Of a DNA stretch of 64,000 nucleotides, positions 43,985-52,036 are shown in pieces. Below the pieces are notes generated by a model that worked only from the letters and a program-made list of their open reading frames with translations, had not been told where the DNA came from and did no database searches. A program made the position numbers and the translations under genes. The first letter of the stretch is position 1. Each line of letters opens with the position of its first letter. Source of the DNA: Winogradskyella ouciana (lineage in GTDB: Bacteria; Bacteroidota; Bacteroidia; Flavobacteriales; Flavobacteriaceae); the NCBI RefSeq assembly GCF_009709615.1, contig NZ_WJYA01000003.1, positions 124,001 to 188,000 of the forward strand, read 5' to 3'.

Positions 43985-44095
43985 AATAGGACAGACAACA
44001 GTTAATACGCAATTAAAAGGCATACCTTTCATTTTAGACGTTTTACACACTACAAAGTGCTTTATTCATAATATAAAATGTTGTTTGTCCTTATT
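43985..44095. promoter_or_regulatory. Inverted repeat plus LytTR-like site in the divergent control region
   Basis: AATAGGACAGACAACA (43985-44000) pairs with TGTTGTTTGTCCTTATT (44079-44095), with one mismatch and one extra base, across 78 bases between the divergent esterase and LytS genes. ACAGTTAAT (43998-44006) fits the LytTR half-site consensus WMMGTTNRK. A repeated-site operator for the LytTR regulator next door is plausible; the 255-base gap holds nothing else recognised. Confidence 0.5.
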
Positions 44096-44143
44096 GTTTT
44101 CATTCATTGATTAAATTTAGAGTTTTACTATTAAATACATCAT

Positions 44144-45178
44144 ATGAATTATTTAATTGATAATGGCCTATTGAAAAATAGAATATTTAGACATGTTCTT
44201 TATTGGGTGGCGTTTAATTTATTCTTTGGTTTTATTTGGGGAACTTATGATTGTAATTTTTCTAAATCGATTATTATAGAGTTGTCATTACTACCTTCAA
44301 GAATTTTGCTTGTTTATATGACACTTTATTACCTCATTCCAAAACTCGTCTTGAAGAAAAAAATAGTTTCTTTCTTAATTTCCTATTGCGTCCTTTTAGT
44401 TTTCATTACGATTTTTATTCAAAAACCTATTCTTTGGTATGTTGTAAGGCCCTACTATCTTATTGATTGGAAAGAAGAAGATTATTTGTCCGTTATCAGT
44501 GTAGCAAATACACTTTTTGATATAAATCGCGCTGCCATAATTCCTTTAATTGTAGCGTTTTACAGAATATATTACACTAATCAGAAAAAACTTTTGATAT
44601 TAGAAAAGGACAAGTTAAAATCTGAGTTAACCCAGCTTAAAAACCAAATACATCCACATTTTTTATTCAACACGTTAAACAATTTATATTCACTAATTCT
44701 TAAAAAGTCAGATAAGGCAGAAGGTGCTATTTTAAAACTTTCTGATTTAATGAGGTATATGCTATACGAAACAAACCTAACTAAAGTAGAATTAAACAAA
44801 GAAATCAACTATTTAGAAAATTATATCTCATTAGAAAAACTTCGATTAGAAGAAAGTAATAATATCAACTTTACAAGCAACGTTGATAGAGAATATAAAA
44901 TAGCCCCTTTTATTTTAATCCCTTTTATTGAAAACGTTTTTAAACATGGTGTTACAGACTATCGCAACAATGAGCCTTATATTTCTATAATTGCAAAAAA
45001 CAACATGCTTACACTGCATACGGTGAATGATAAAAGAATAAAAGATGATGAAGATAACGGTGTTGGACTAGAAAATGTAAAAAAACGATTAGGTTTGTTA
45101 TATAAAGACAAATACAGTTTAGAAAAAAGAGAAACCGACTCTCAATATGAAATAATTTTAAAATTAAATCTTAATTAA
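44144..45178 (+). CDS. LytS/YehU-type sensor histidine kinase
   Basis: 344 residues. Four or so transmembrane helices (to about residue 150) precede the His_kinase domain: QIHPHFLFNTLNNLYSLI with the phosphoacceptor (His170/His172), LSDLMRYMLYE, then ATP-binding PFILIPFIENVFKHG and NGVGLENVKKRL (N and G1 boxes). No separate sensor domain; signals are sensed in the membrane. It phosphorylates the LytTR regulator whose gene starts 8 bases later. Likely regulates the divergent esterase operon. Confidence 0.92.
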   Translation: MNYLIDNGLLKNRIFRHVLYWVAFNLFFGFIWGTYDCNFSKSIIIELSLLPSRILLVYMTLYYLIPKLVLKKKIVSFLISYCVLLVFITIFIQKPILWYVVRPYYLIDWKEEDYLSVISVANTLFDINRAAIIPLIVAFYRIYYTNQKKLLILEKDKLKSELTQLKNQIHPHFLFNTLNNLYSLILKKSDKAEGAILKLSDLMRYMLYETNLTKVELNKEINYLENYISLEKLRLEESNNINFTSNVDREYKIAPFILIPFIENVFKHGVTDYRNNEPYISIIAKNNMLTLHTVNDKRIKDDEDNGVGLENVKKRLGLLYKDKYSLEKRETDSQYEIILKLNLN

Positions 45179-45186
45179 AACAATTT

Positions 45187-45897
45187 ATGAAAAAGATAAA
45201 TTGCATTATCGTAGATGACGAACCTTTAGCCAGAGATGTAATTGAAAATTATATTTTGAGAGTTGAAAGCGTTAACTTAATAGCATCTTGTAAAAATGTT
45301 TATGAAGCTTTTAATAGTCTTCAGAAGCATAAAATAGATTTAATTTTTTTAGATGTACATATGCCAGAAATAAATGGAATTGATTTTTTAAGGGAGCTTA
45401 ATCAGTCACCAGCAGTCATATTTACAACGGCACATTTAGACTATGCGGCTAAATCCTACGATTTAGGCGCCATAGACTATTTAGTAAAGCCTATTGAATT
45501 TACGAGATTTTTAAAGGCGATCAGTAGAGTGTTTAAGCATATTGACTACCCTGTAACTATAGATAATAAACATTCTAACCAATCAGAGGACTTTATTTAC
45601 CTTAAAACAGAAAAAAAATTACAGAAAATCTTTTTAAAAGATATTCTATATATCGAAAGCTCAAATAATTACATAAAGGTAAAAATTACTGATAGAGAAG
45701 TTATTGCTCATAAAAAAATATCTGAAATTTATGATTCACTACCTAAACATAAATTCATAAGAGTACATAGATCCTATATTATATCAATAGACCACATTGA
45801 CTCGTTTTCACCAGTTGAGATAGAAATAAAAAAATTCAAAATACCTGTAGGTAGAAAATATCGAGAAAATGTTAAAACTCAGCTTGGTTATTATTAA
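45187..45897 (+). CDS. LytTR-family response regulator
   Basis: 236 residues. A receiver domain (about 1-115) with IIVDDEP acid pocket, phospho-acceptor Asp56 in LIFLDVHMPE, and YLVKP lysine; then a LytTR DNA-binding domain (about 135-236) with EDFIYLKTEKKLQKI, ILYIESSNNY, and KFIRVHRSYII. Partner of the preceding kinase. LytTR proteins bind paired direct sites upstream of targets, and a matching half-site lies at 43998. Confidence 0.93.
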   Translation: MKKINCIIVDDEPLARDVIENYILRVESVNLIASCKNVYEAFNSLQKHKIDLIFLDVHMPEINGIDFLRELNQSPAVIFTTAHLDYAAKSYDLGAIDYLVKPIEFTRFLKAISRVFKHIDYPVTIDNKHSNQSEDFIYLKTEKKLQKIFLKDILYIESSNNYIKVKITDREVIAHKKISEIYDSLPKHKFIRVHRSYIISIDHIDSFSPVEIEIKKFKIPVGRKYRENVKTQLGYY

Positions 45898-45979
45898 ACT
45901 TACTAATATATGAGAAAGTATATTATCTGTGCATACATGGTTTAAGGGATTGCACATTTGAACTGTCTCAACAACAATC

Positions 45980-46017
45980 CAATTGCGACGATTTGCATAA
46001 GCAGCTATTAATGAATT
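45980..46017 (+). repeat. Imperfect direct repeat, right copy
   Basis: AATTGCGACGATTTGCATAA followed by GCAGCTATTAATGAATTT, ending 4 bases before the DinB gene ATG at 46022. See the left copy at 39589-39626. The right copy overlaps the DinB leader, suggesting the left one is a remnant or duplicate of this leader. Confidence 0.55.
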
Positions 46018-46021
46018 TATT

Positions 46022-46492
46022 ATGAAACCAACACAACAACTAGCCACACACCTACACCAAGTATATTTTGGTGGTAATTGGACGGCTTCAAACCTTAAAG
46101 ACCAATTAGAAGATATTACATTAGAAATGGCAACCAAACCAGTTAAAGGTTTGAACACCATTCTTGCTTTAAGTTTTCATATTCACTATTACCTAAAAGG
46201 TACAATGGCTGTTTTAAAGGGTGGAGATTTAACGATTAGAGATAAATATAGCTTTGACCATCCCAATATTAAAACTGAAGATGAGTGGCAAACTTTTAAA
46301 AGTACGATGTGGGAAGAGGCCAAGGAATTCATTTCACTTATAGAAAAACTAGATGATTCTAAACTCGAAACCTTTTTAGCTGAAGAAAAATATGGCACTT
46401 ACTTTAAAAATTTAGTAGGCATTATTGAACATACCCATTATCACTTAGGACAAATTGCTATTGTTAAGAAATTGGTTTCTAAAATCAACTGA
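46022..46492 (+). CDS. DinB-like protein (DUF1572 type)
   Basis: 156 residues with a four-helix bundle pattern. The metal-binding His triad of the DinB/YfiT group is visible: HIHYYL early, and IIEHTHYHLGQIAIV late. Members are metal-dependent thiol transferases or related proteins; the specific activity is not known. Cytosolic. Its leader contains the right copy of the direct repeat. Confidence 0.8.
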   Translation: MKPTQQLATHLHQVYFGGNWTASNLKDQLEDITLEMATKPVKGLNTILALSFHIHYYLKGTMAVLKGGDLTIRDKYSFDHPNIKTEDEWQTFKSTMWEEAKEFISLIEKLDDSKLETFLAEEKYGTYFKNLVGIIEHTHYHLGQIAIVKKLVSKIN

Positions 46493-46502
46493 TTATTTTA
46501 TT

Positions 46503-47132
46503 TTAAATCACATACCAGAAAATCATAAAGAAGTGGCAAATAGCTCCTGCCAAGACAAATAAATGCCAAATGACATGGTTGTAAGGTATTTTTTCAAAAA
46601 CATAAAATACAATACCAACGGTATAAAATAGACCGCCTGCCATTAACCAAAATACACCATCAGGCCCGAGCGCTTCCGCTGTGTTTGTATAATCAAAAAC
46701 GATGAGCCAGCCCATCACCAAGTATAAAAGTGTGGAGAAAATTTCAAAACGACCTGTAAAAAAGAGCTTTAAGACCATACCAAAAGCCGCAATGCCCCAA
46801 ACGGTCCAAAATAATGGCCAGCCCAAACTATCCCTCAGCAAAATCAACAAAACAGGAGTATATGTTCCTGCGATTAATAAATAAATGCTAATATGGTCAA
46901 CAATCCTAAAATAATGCTTGCGCCTCTCCCCTTCTACAGCATGATAAAAAGTAGATGCCAAAAACAAAACAATAATGGAAATACCATAAAAGATAACACT
47001 AAAAAGACTCCATGGCTTTGTAGTATCATCTGCGTAAACGATAAGTAGTATCAATGCTACTATTCCTAACACTGCACCTATACCGTGCGACCAAGAATTT
47101 AATTGTTCTTCGAGTTTAGATTGGGTACGCAC
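46503..47132 (-). CDS. Hemolysin III family (PAQR) membrane protein
   Basis: 209 residues with seven transmembrane helices. PAQR motifs: STFYHAVEG after helix 2 and HVIWHLFVLAGAICHF at the end, with the conserved His residues. Bacterial members are putative integral membrane hydrolases or channels; the haemolysin name does not imply toxicity here. The start is GTG at 47130-47132, immediately after the stop of the DUF4294 gene (TAAGTG), so the two are translationally coupled. Confidence 0.9.
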   Translation of the reverse strand: MRTQSKLEEQLNSWSHGIGAVLGIVALILLIVYADDTTKPWSLFSVIFYGISIIVLFLASTFYHAVEGERRKHYFRIVDHISIYLLIAGTYTPVLLILLRDSLGWPLFWTVWGIAAFGMVLKLFFTGRFEIFSTLLYLVMGWLIVFDYTNTAEALGPDGVFWLMAGGLFYTVGIVFYVFEKIPYNHVIWHLFVLAGAICHFFMIFWYVI

Positions 47133-47825
47133 TTACTGTTGAGCTTTATTGAGTTTCTTTTCTGATTGAGACCACTTATTTACGCAGGCATAAAAGTCGA
47201 TATCAAATGCTGGTTTTTGACGTTCTAACTGCATATTCTGAAATGCACGCTGTAAAATATCCTCTATTAAATAATCTTCTTCTTCGTTAATAGGACTAAA
47301 TTCTTTTTTAAGCGAAATATTAAATAGGCTTGCTGTGTTGTTAAACCAAAAGGCACGCCAACCACTTCGTAATTCCTTAATAAGTTCAAAGGTAGTTTTA
47401 CCGGTTTGCCGATGTATCAACTTTACCAAAATTTGCCCTTCTGTTTTAGTCAATTTCTTAAGTTCTGCAGAGAATTCGTCTTCAATATATTTCTGAATCA
47501 CCTTTGCATACTTCTTTTTATCGCGTTTGCGCTCTAACTGATCGAGGCGTTTTTGTAAAGTTTCCAAGCGGTCTGCAGCCAATTTGGCATAAGGATATAC
47601 CTTTAGGGTTTTTCGTCTTAGTATGATATATCGTATACGTGCATCCCTATCTTTAAAACTTAAGTTTGGAAGCATTAAAACCTCATCCAATTCTACCTCA
47701 GTTACAGGTATGGAATCTCCTTCAATAATCATGTAATGGACTATTGTAGAATCTTGCTTCACAGGATCTTCCTGAGCGAAAACCAAAGCAGAGAACAACA
47801 ACATTATGTAGGTAATATGTTTCAT
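47133..47825 (-). CDS. DUF4294 domain protein, exported
   Basis: 230 residues with a Sec signal (about 1-17, ending VFAQ). A strand-rich start (IVHYMIIEGDSIPVTEVELDEV) is followed by the helical DUF4294 core (YAKLAADRLETLQKRL, FSAELKKLTKTEGQILVKLIHRQTGKT). Found in Bacteroidota only; function unknown. I use ATG 47823-47825; the frame opens further to 47861 but that would bury the signal. Coupled to the hemolysin III gene. Confidence 0.85.
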   Translation of the reverse strand: MKHITYIMLLFSALVFAQEDPVKQDSTIVHYMIIEGDSIPVTEVELDEVLMLPNLSFKDRDARIRYIILRRKTLKVYPYAKLAADRLETLQKRLDQLERKRDKKKYAKVIQKYIEDEFSAELKKLTKTEGQILVKLIHRQTGKTTFELIKELRSGWRAFWFNNTASLFNISLKKEFSPINEEEDYLIEDILQRAFQNMQLERQKPAFDIDFYACVNKWSQSEKKLNKAQQ

Positions 47826-47950
47826 GTTTAATATCACTTCCAAAACCGTTCCAAAGAACAATTCTTCTTATTTTCAAAATTAAGAATTAATACTACCACT
47901 AACCTTAAATTCGTATTAATATTATTATTTTAGGGAAAAATTTTACAAGA

Positions 47951-49039
47951 ATGGCTAAACAACAATTACTGAACAAAAAGTCAATAGACTTTTTAGAAAA
48001 ATATTTAAATAACGCATCACCGACTGGCTACGAGTGGGAGGGACAAAAAATATGGATGGAATACCTTAAACCTTACGTCGATGAGTTCATTACCGACACT
48101 TATGGTAGTGCTGTTGCTGTGATAAATCCAAAAGCTAAATATAAAGTCGTTATTGAAGGCCATGCAGATGAAATTTCTTGGTACGTAAATTATATTTCAG
48201 ACAAAGGCTTACTCTACGTTGTACGTAATGGAGGAAGCGACCACCAGATTGCACCTAGTAAAATAGTGAATATCCATACCAAAAACGGCATTGTAAAAGG
48301 TGTTTTTGGTTGGCCTGCAATACATACCAGAAACAAATCAAAAGAAGAGCCACCAAAGCCTGACAATATTTGTATTGATATAGGTGCCAAAGACAAAAAT
48401 GAAGTTGAAAAAATGGGAGTGCATGTAGGTTGTGTTATTACCTATCCTGATGGATTTCATATTCTAAATAAAGACAAATTTGTCTGTCGTGCATTAGATA
48501 ATAGAATGGGTGGTTTTATGATAGCTGAAGTAGCGCGTTTACTACATGAAAACAAAAAGAAACTCCCTTTTGGACTTTATGTTACGAATTCAGTTCAAGA
48601 AGAAATTGGGTTGAGAGGTGCGCAAATGATTACTGAAACCATAAAGCCAAACGTAGCCATTGTAACTGATGTAACTCACGATACCACGACTCCAATGATA
48701 GAACCAAAGAAACAAGGCTTGGCAGAAATTGGTAAAGGACCTGTGGTGGCCTACGCTCCTGCTGTGCAGCAAAAATTGCGGGACTTAATTACCGATACTG
48801 CTGAAGCCAAGAAGATTCCGTTTCAACGTGCAGCACTATCTAGAGCCACAGGAACAGATACAGATGCTTTTGCTTACAGTAATGGAGGTGTTGCTTCTGC
48901 CTTAATTTCGCTTCCTTTACGTTATATGCATACAACTGTAGAGATGGTGCACAAAGATGATGTAGAAAACGTTATTAAGTTGATATACGAAACACTATTA
49001 AAGATAAAAGACGGAGAGACGTTTAGTTATTTTAAATAA
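47951..49039 (+). CDS. M42 family metallo-aminopeptidase
   Basis: 362 residues. M42/tet-aminopeptidase pattern: VVIEGHADEISWYV carries the first metal His-Asp, then CRALDNRMGGF the bridging Asp, SVQEEIGLRGA the catalytic Glu pair, VTDVTHDT the next ligand, and MHTTVEMVHKDD the last His. It removes N-terminal residues from peptides, as large dodecameric shells in other species. Cytosolic. A strong terminator follows. Confidence 0.92.
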   Translation: MAKQQLLNKKSIDFLEKYLNNASPTGYEWEGQKIWMEYLKPYVDEFITDTYGSAVAVINPKAKYKVVIEGHADEISWYVNYISDKGLLYVVRNGGSDHQIAPSKIVNIHTKNGIVKGVFGWPAIHTRNKSKEEPPKPDNICIDIGAKDKNEVEKMGVHVGCVITYPDGFHILNKDKFVCRALDNRMGGFMIAEVARLLHENKKKLPFGLYVTNSVQEEIGLRGAQMITETIKPNVAIVTDVTHDTTTPMIEPKKQGLAEIGKGPVVAYAPAVQQKLRDLITDTAEAKKIPFQRAALSRATGTDTDAFAYSNGGVASALISLPLRYMHTTVEMVHKDDVENVIKLIYETLLKIKDGETFSYFK

Positions 49040-49044
49040 AACAT

Positions 49045-49068
49045 AAGCCTCATTTTTTGAGGCTTTTT
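49045..49068 (+). terminator. Rho-independent terminator
   Basis: AAGCCTCA pairs with TGAGGCTT across a 5-base T loop, followed by TTTTT. It begins 5 bases after the M42 stop. The in-frame TTG at 49057, which would extend the next gene, is inside this hairpin. Confidence 0.85.
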
Positions 49069-49101
49069 AAATATCTTATAAATTATATATATAACTCGGT
49101 A

Positions 49102-50247
49102 ATGGCTTTAAAAAATCAAAAACATCTATTTGATATCCCAGAAGATATCACTTATTTAAATATTGCGAGTCAGTCACCTGCTTTTAAGGCTATTTATGAT
49201 GCTGGGCTAGAAGGCTTAAAACAAAAAAATCATCCTCACACCATAAGGATTTCAGACTATTTTGAACCTGTAATAGAACTTAAAAAATTGTTTGCTGAGC
49301 TTATAGATGCAGAAGATTACAATCGTATTGCGACTATACCTTCTGTATCATATGGTATGGCAACAGTGGCCAATAATATTATCTTAACTGAAGGTGATGA
49401 AATTCTGGTGATAGACGAGCAGTTTCCAAGTAATATGTATTCCTGGAGGAAACTTGCAAAAAAATACAATGCAAAATTGGTGGTTATAAAAGCTCCTGAA
49501 ACTGTAAGACAATGGAATGAAGATATTCTTTCCGCCATTAATGAAAAAACTGCTTTAGTGGCCATGGGTAATATTCATTGGTCTAACGGTAGCCTATTTA
49601 ATTTAAAAGCTATTAGTGTAAAGGCAAAGACTAATAATTCATTGTTAATAATCGATGGTAGCCAAAGTGTTGGAGCTTTACCTTTCTCTGTAAAAGACAT
49701 ACAACCAGATGCTTTAATTTGTGCTGGCTACAAGTGGCTATTTGGACCTTATGGCTGTGCTTATGGTTATTTTGGACCTTACTTTGATAACGGAAACCCA
49801 ATTGAAGAAAACTGGTCCAATCGATTACATAGCGAAGATTTTACCGGATTGACTAACTACCAAGACAACTATAAAAGTAAAGCCAATAGATATTGTGTTG
49901 GTGAAAGTGGCAACTTTATTTACGTAAAAATGCAAATTGAGGCACTTAAACAAGTTATTGAGTGGACTCCAAAGGCAATTCAAGAGTATTGCAAGGAAAT
50001 TTCCAAAGATGCTGTAAAAGAACTAAAAGCCTTAGGCTGTAAAATTGAAGACGACAACTACAGATCTCATCACCTCTTTGGTATTGAACTACCTGAAAAT
50101 ATTGATTTGCATGCCTTAAAAAAAGACCTCTTTAGCAAAAATATATTTGTATCGTTTAGAGGTAACTATATTAGAATTTCTTGTCATTTATACAACACTT
50201 CGGAAGATTTTAAACCATTAATTAAGTGTTTAGCCTCACATTTATAA
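49102..50247 (+). CDS. Class V aminotransferase (cysteine desulfurase-like)
   Basis: 381 residues. PLP-enzyme pattern: GMATVANNI, LLIIDGSQSVGALPF with the PLP-stacking/acidic positions, and the Schiff-base lysine in AGYKWLFGPYG (Lys211). The family includes cysteine desulfurases and small-molecule aminotransferases; the missing Cys-containing loop (no active-site Cys near the end) points away from a true desulfurase. ATG 49102 is chosen over the upstream TTG. It is followed by the NUDIX and PrsW genes. Confidence 0.85.
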   Translation: MALKNQKHLFDIPEDITYLNIASQSPAFKAIYDAGLEGLKQKNHPHTIRISDYFEPVIELKKLFAELIDAEDYNRIATIPSVSYGMATVANNIILTEGDEILVIDEQFPSNMYSWRKLAKKYNAKLVVIKAPETVRQWNEDILSAINEKTALVAMGNIHWSNGSLFNLKAISVKAKTNNSLLIIDGSQSVGALPFSVKDIQPDALICAGYKWLFGPYGCAYGYFGPYFDNGNPIEENWSNRLHSEDFTGLTNYQDNYKSKANRYCVGESGNFIYVKMQIEALKQVIEWTPKAIQEYCKEISKDAVKELKALGCKIEDDNYRSHHLFGIELPENIDLHALKKDLFSKNIFVSFRGNYIRISCHLYNTSEDFKPLIKCLASHL

Positions 50248-50257
50248 CCCTAAAAAC

Positions 50258-50809
50258 TTGGATGAATACATTGACATAGTCACTAAGGATGGCCAACCTA
50301 CAGGTAAAACCGCTTTAAAATCTGAAGCGCATAAAAATGGCTGGTATCACAATACAATTCATCTATGGTTGTACACCAAAAAAGGTGAAATTCTTTTACA
50401 ACAACGTTCGCATAAGAAAAACATTCATCCTTTACTTTGGGATGTTTCTGCAGCAGGTCATATTGATGCTGGCGAATCTTTTATAGATGCTGCTCTGAGA
50501 GAAACTAAAGAAGAAATTGGATTGGCATTAAAGCCACATAATCTTCATAAAATAGGCACTTTTCTACATGAAACTAGTTATGGTGAGATTCAAGATAATG
50601 AGTTTCATCAAGTTTTTATTACTGAATTAAAAGTTGGTCTAAATAAACTACAACCACAAGAAGACGAAGTTGAGGCTCTAAAATTAGTTTCATTTGATGA
50701 ATTTGAAAAGCTTTTAAAACATAGCGATACAAATCATCACTTTATTCCATCTAACAAATCTTACTATACTTTTGTGCAGAACTCTATAAAAGAAAAACTA
50801 GGCTTATGA
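50258..50809 (+). CDS. NUDIX hydrolase (isopentenyl-diphosphate isomerase-like)
   Basis: 183 residues. A complete Nudix box, GHIDAGESFIDAALRETKEEIGL (Gx5Ex7REUxEExGU), near residue 67; the N-terminus (DIVTKDGQPTGKTALKSEAH) and the HxxxHLWLY start resemble the IPP-isomerase branch. It hydrolyses nucleoside-diphosphate-type compounds, or isomerises; the substrate is unknown. TTG start at 50258 (no ATG in this frame upstream); it overlaps the PrsW gene by 4 bases (ATGA). Confidence 0.85.
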   Translation: MDEYIDIVTKDGQPTGKTALKSEAHKNGWYHNTIHLWLYTKKGEILLQQRSHKKNIHPLLWDVSAAGHIDAGESFIDAALRETKEEIGLALKPHNLHKIGTFLHETSYGEIQDNEFHQVFITELKVGLNKLQPQEDEVEALKLVSFDEFEKLLKHSDTNHHFIPSNKSYYTFVQNSIKEKLGL

Positions 50810-51504
50810 ATTTATTGCTTATGGCAGTTGCACCAGTAATGGTGATTATTATATACATATACTTTCAAGATAAATACGAAAAAGAACCCATTGGCCTGCT
50901 TTTGTCCAGTTTTCTTTTTGGTGGTATTGTAAGTATTATAATTGTGACTTTACTCTACCTATTCACTGGACGTTTTATACCAATTACAGATGAATATAGT
51001 GTATGGCAACAGTTTATCCAGGCCTTTATTGTTGTTGCCCTTTCCGAAGAATTTAGTAAGTACGTGATCGTAAAATATTTTGCGCAACCCAGAAAAGCTT
51101 TTAACGAACCTTTTGATGGTATCATGTATGCTGTTATGGTCTCAATGGGCTTTGCCTGTACAGAAAATATTATGTATGTATTACAAGGTGGTTTTGAGAC
51201 TGCCGTTTTAAGAGCATTTACCGCAGTGCCAGCTCATGCCACGTTTGGGATTTTAATGGGATATTATATGGGCAAGGCTAAATTCTCTGGCAATAGATTT
51301 CTACTCAATATGACTGGTCTTTTATTGGCAGTAATTTTTCATGGAGCCTATGATTTCTTTCTATTTATTGGATTTATTCCAGGAATTTCAATTGGAGCAT
51401 TCATTTCTTTAATCGTGGCTATCATACTTTCAAGAAAAGCCATTAAGCGTCATCAGGAAGCTTCAAATTTTAAACCACCTCAAGACTTTCTAAACCATGA
51501 TTAA
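50806..51504 (+). CDS. PrsW family intramembrane protease
   Basis: 232 residues with about seven membrane helices. The PrsW metal motifs are visible: ALSEEFSKYVIVK (EExxK), then FDGIMYAVMVSMGFACTENI, and TAVPAHATFGILMGYYMG, and FHGAYDFFLF, the last with the His ligand. Family members cleave anti-sigma factors in the membrane or process other proteins. It overlaps the NUDIX stop (ATGA), so they are coupled. No anti-sigma gene nearby. Confidence 0.88.
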   Translation: MNLLLMAVAPVMVIIIYIYFQDKYEKEPIGLLLSSFLFGGIVSIIIVTLLYLFTGRFIPITDEYSVWQQFIQAFIVVALSEEFSKYVIVKYFAQPRKAFNEPFDGIMYAVMVSMGFACTENIMYVLQGGFETAVLRAFTAVPAHATFGILMGYYMGKAKFSGNRFLLNMTGLLLAVIFHGAYDFFLFIGFIPGISIGAFISLIVAIILSRKAIKRHQEASNFKPPQDFLNHD

Positions 51505-51532
51505 TTTCATATTTTAGGCATCGCTTTACAGC

Positions 51533-51540
51533 TATATTTG
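51533..51540 (+). promoter_or_regulatory. Promoter -7 box TATATTTG of the carboxylase operon
   Basis: Exact TAnnTTTG, 18 bases before ATG 51559. The in-frame TTG at 51538 is part of this box and is therefore not the start. No clear -33 TTG. Confidence 0.6.
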
Positions 51541-51558
51541 CAATATAATTCCACAGTT

Positions 51559-52035
51559 ATGTACAAAATAAAAGTTAACAGTTCTCATAGTTTCGATATC
51601 TCTAAAGACACTATGGAAACCCTAGACGCTATAGAAACAACGTCTAATCACTATCATGTTATACAAGATAATACCACCATTAAAGCTTCAATAGTAGAAT
51701 CAGATTTCAATAAGAAGTTTTACTCCGTAAAGGTTAACAACAATATCTATGAAGTTTCTATCAATGATGCTTTAGACCAGCAAATTGAGGCTCTAGGTTT
51801 TGAAATAGGTGCATCAAAACAAGTCAATGACATTAAAGCTCCGATGCCAGGATTAATTTTAGAAATTAATGTTAAGGAGGCACAAGAGGTTAAAGAAAAC
51901 GATGCATTGTTAATTCTTGAAGCCATGAAAATGGAAAATGTAATTAACTCACCTAGAGATGGAGTGATTAAATCCATAAGCGTGAAGCAAGGAGAAACGG
52001 TAGATAAAAATGCACTTTTAATTGAGTTTGAATAG
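51559..52035 (+). CDS. Biotin carboxyl carrier protein of acyl-CoA carboxylase
   Basis: 158 residues. The C-terminal biotinyl domain (about 90-158) has LILEAMKMENVINSP with the biotinylated Lys124 in EAMKM, and LEINVKEAQEVKENDA before it. The N-terminal region (about 1-85) is a separate strand-rich domain. Part of a three-gene set with biotin carboxylase (1-base gap) and carboxyltransferase. Carries the carboxyl group between the two enzymes. Likely propionyl-CoA or acetyl-CoA carboxylase; the pair of subunits cannot distinguish the two. Confidence 0.92.
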   Translation: MYKIKVNSSHSFDISKDTMETLDAIETTSNHYHVIQDNTTIKASIVESDFNKKFYSVKVNNNIYEVSINDALDQQIEALGFEIGASKQVNDIKAPMPGLILEINVKEAQEVKENDALLILEAMKMENVINSPRDGVIKSISVKQGETVDKNALLIEFE

Positions 52036-52036
52036 T

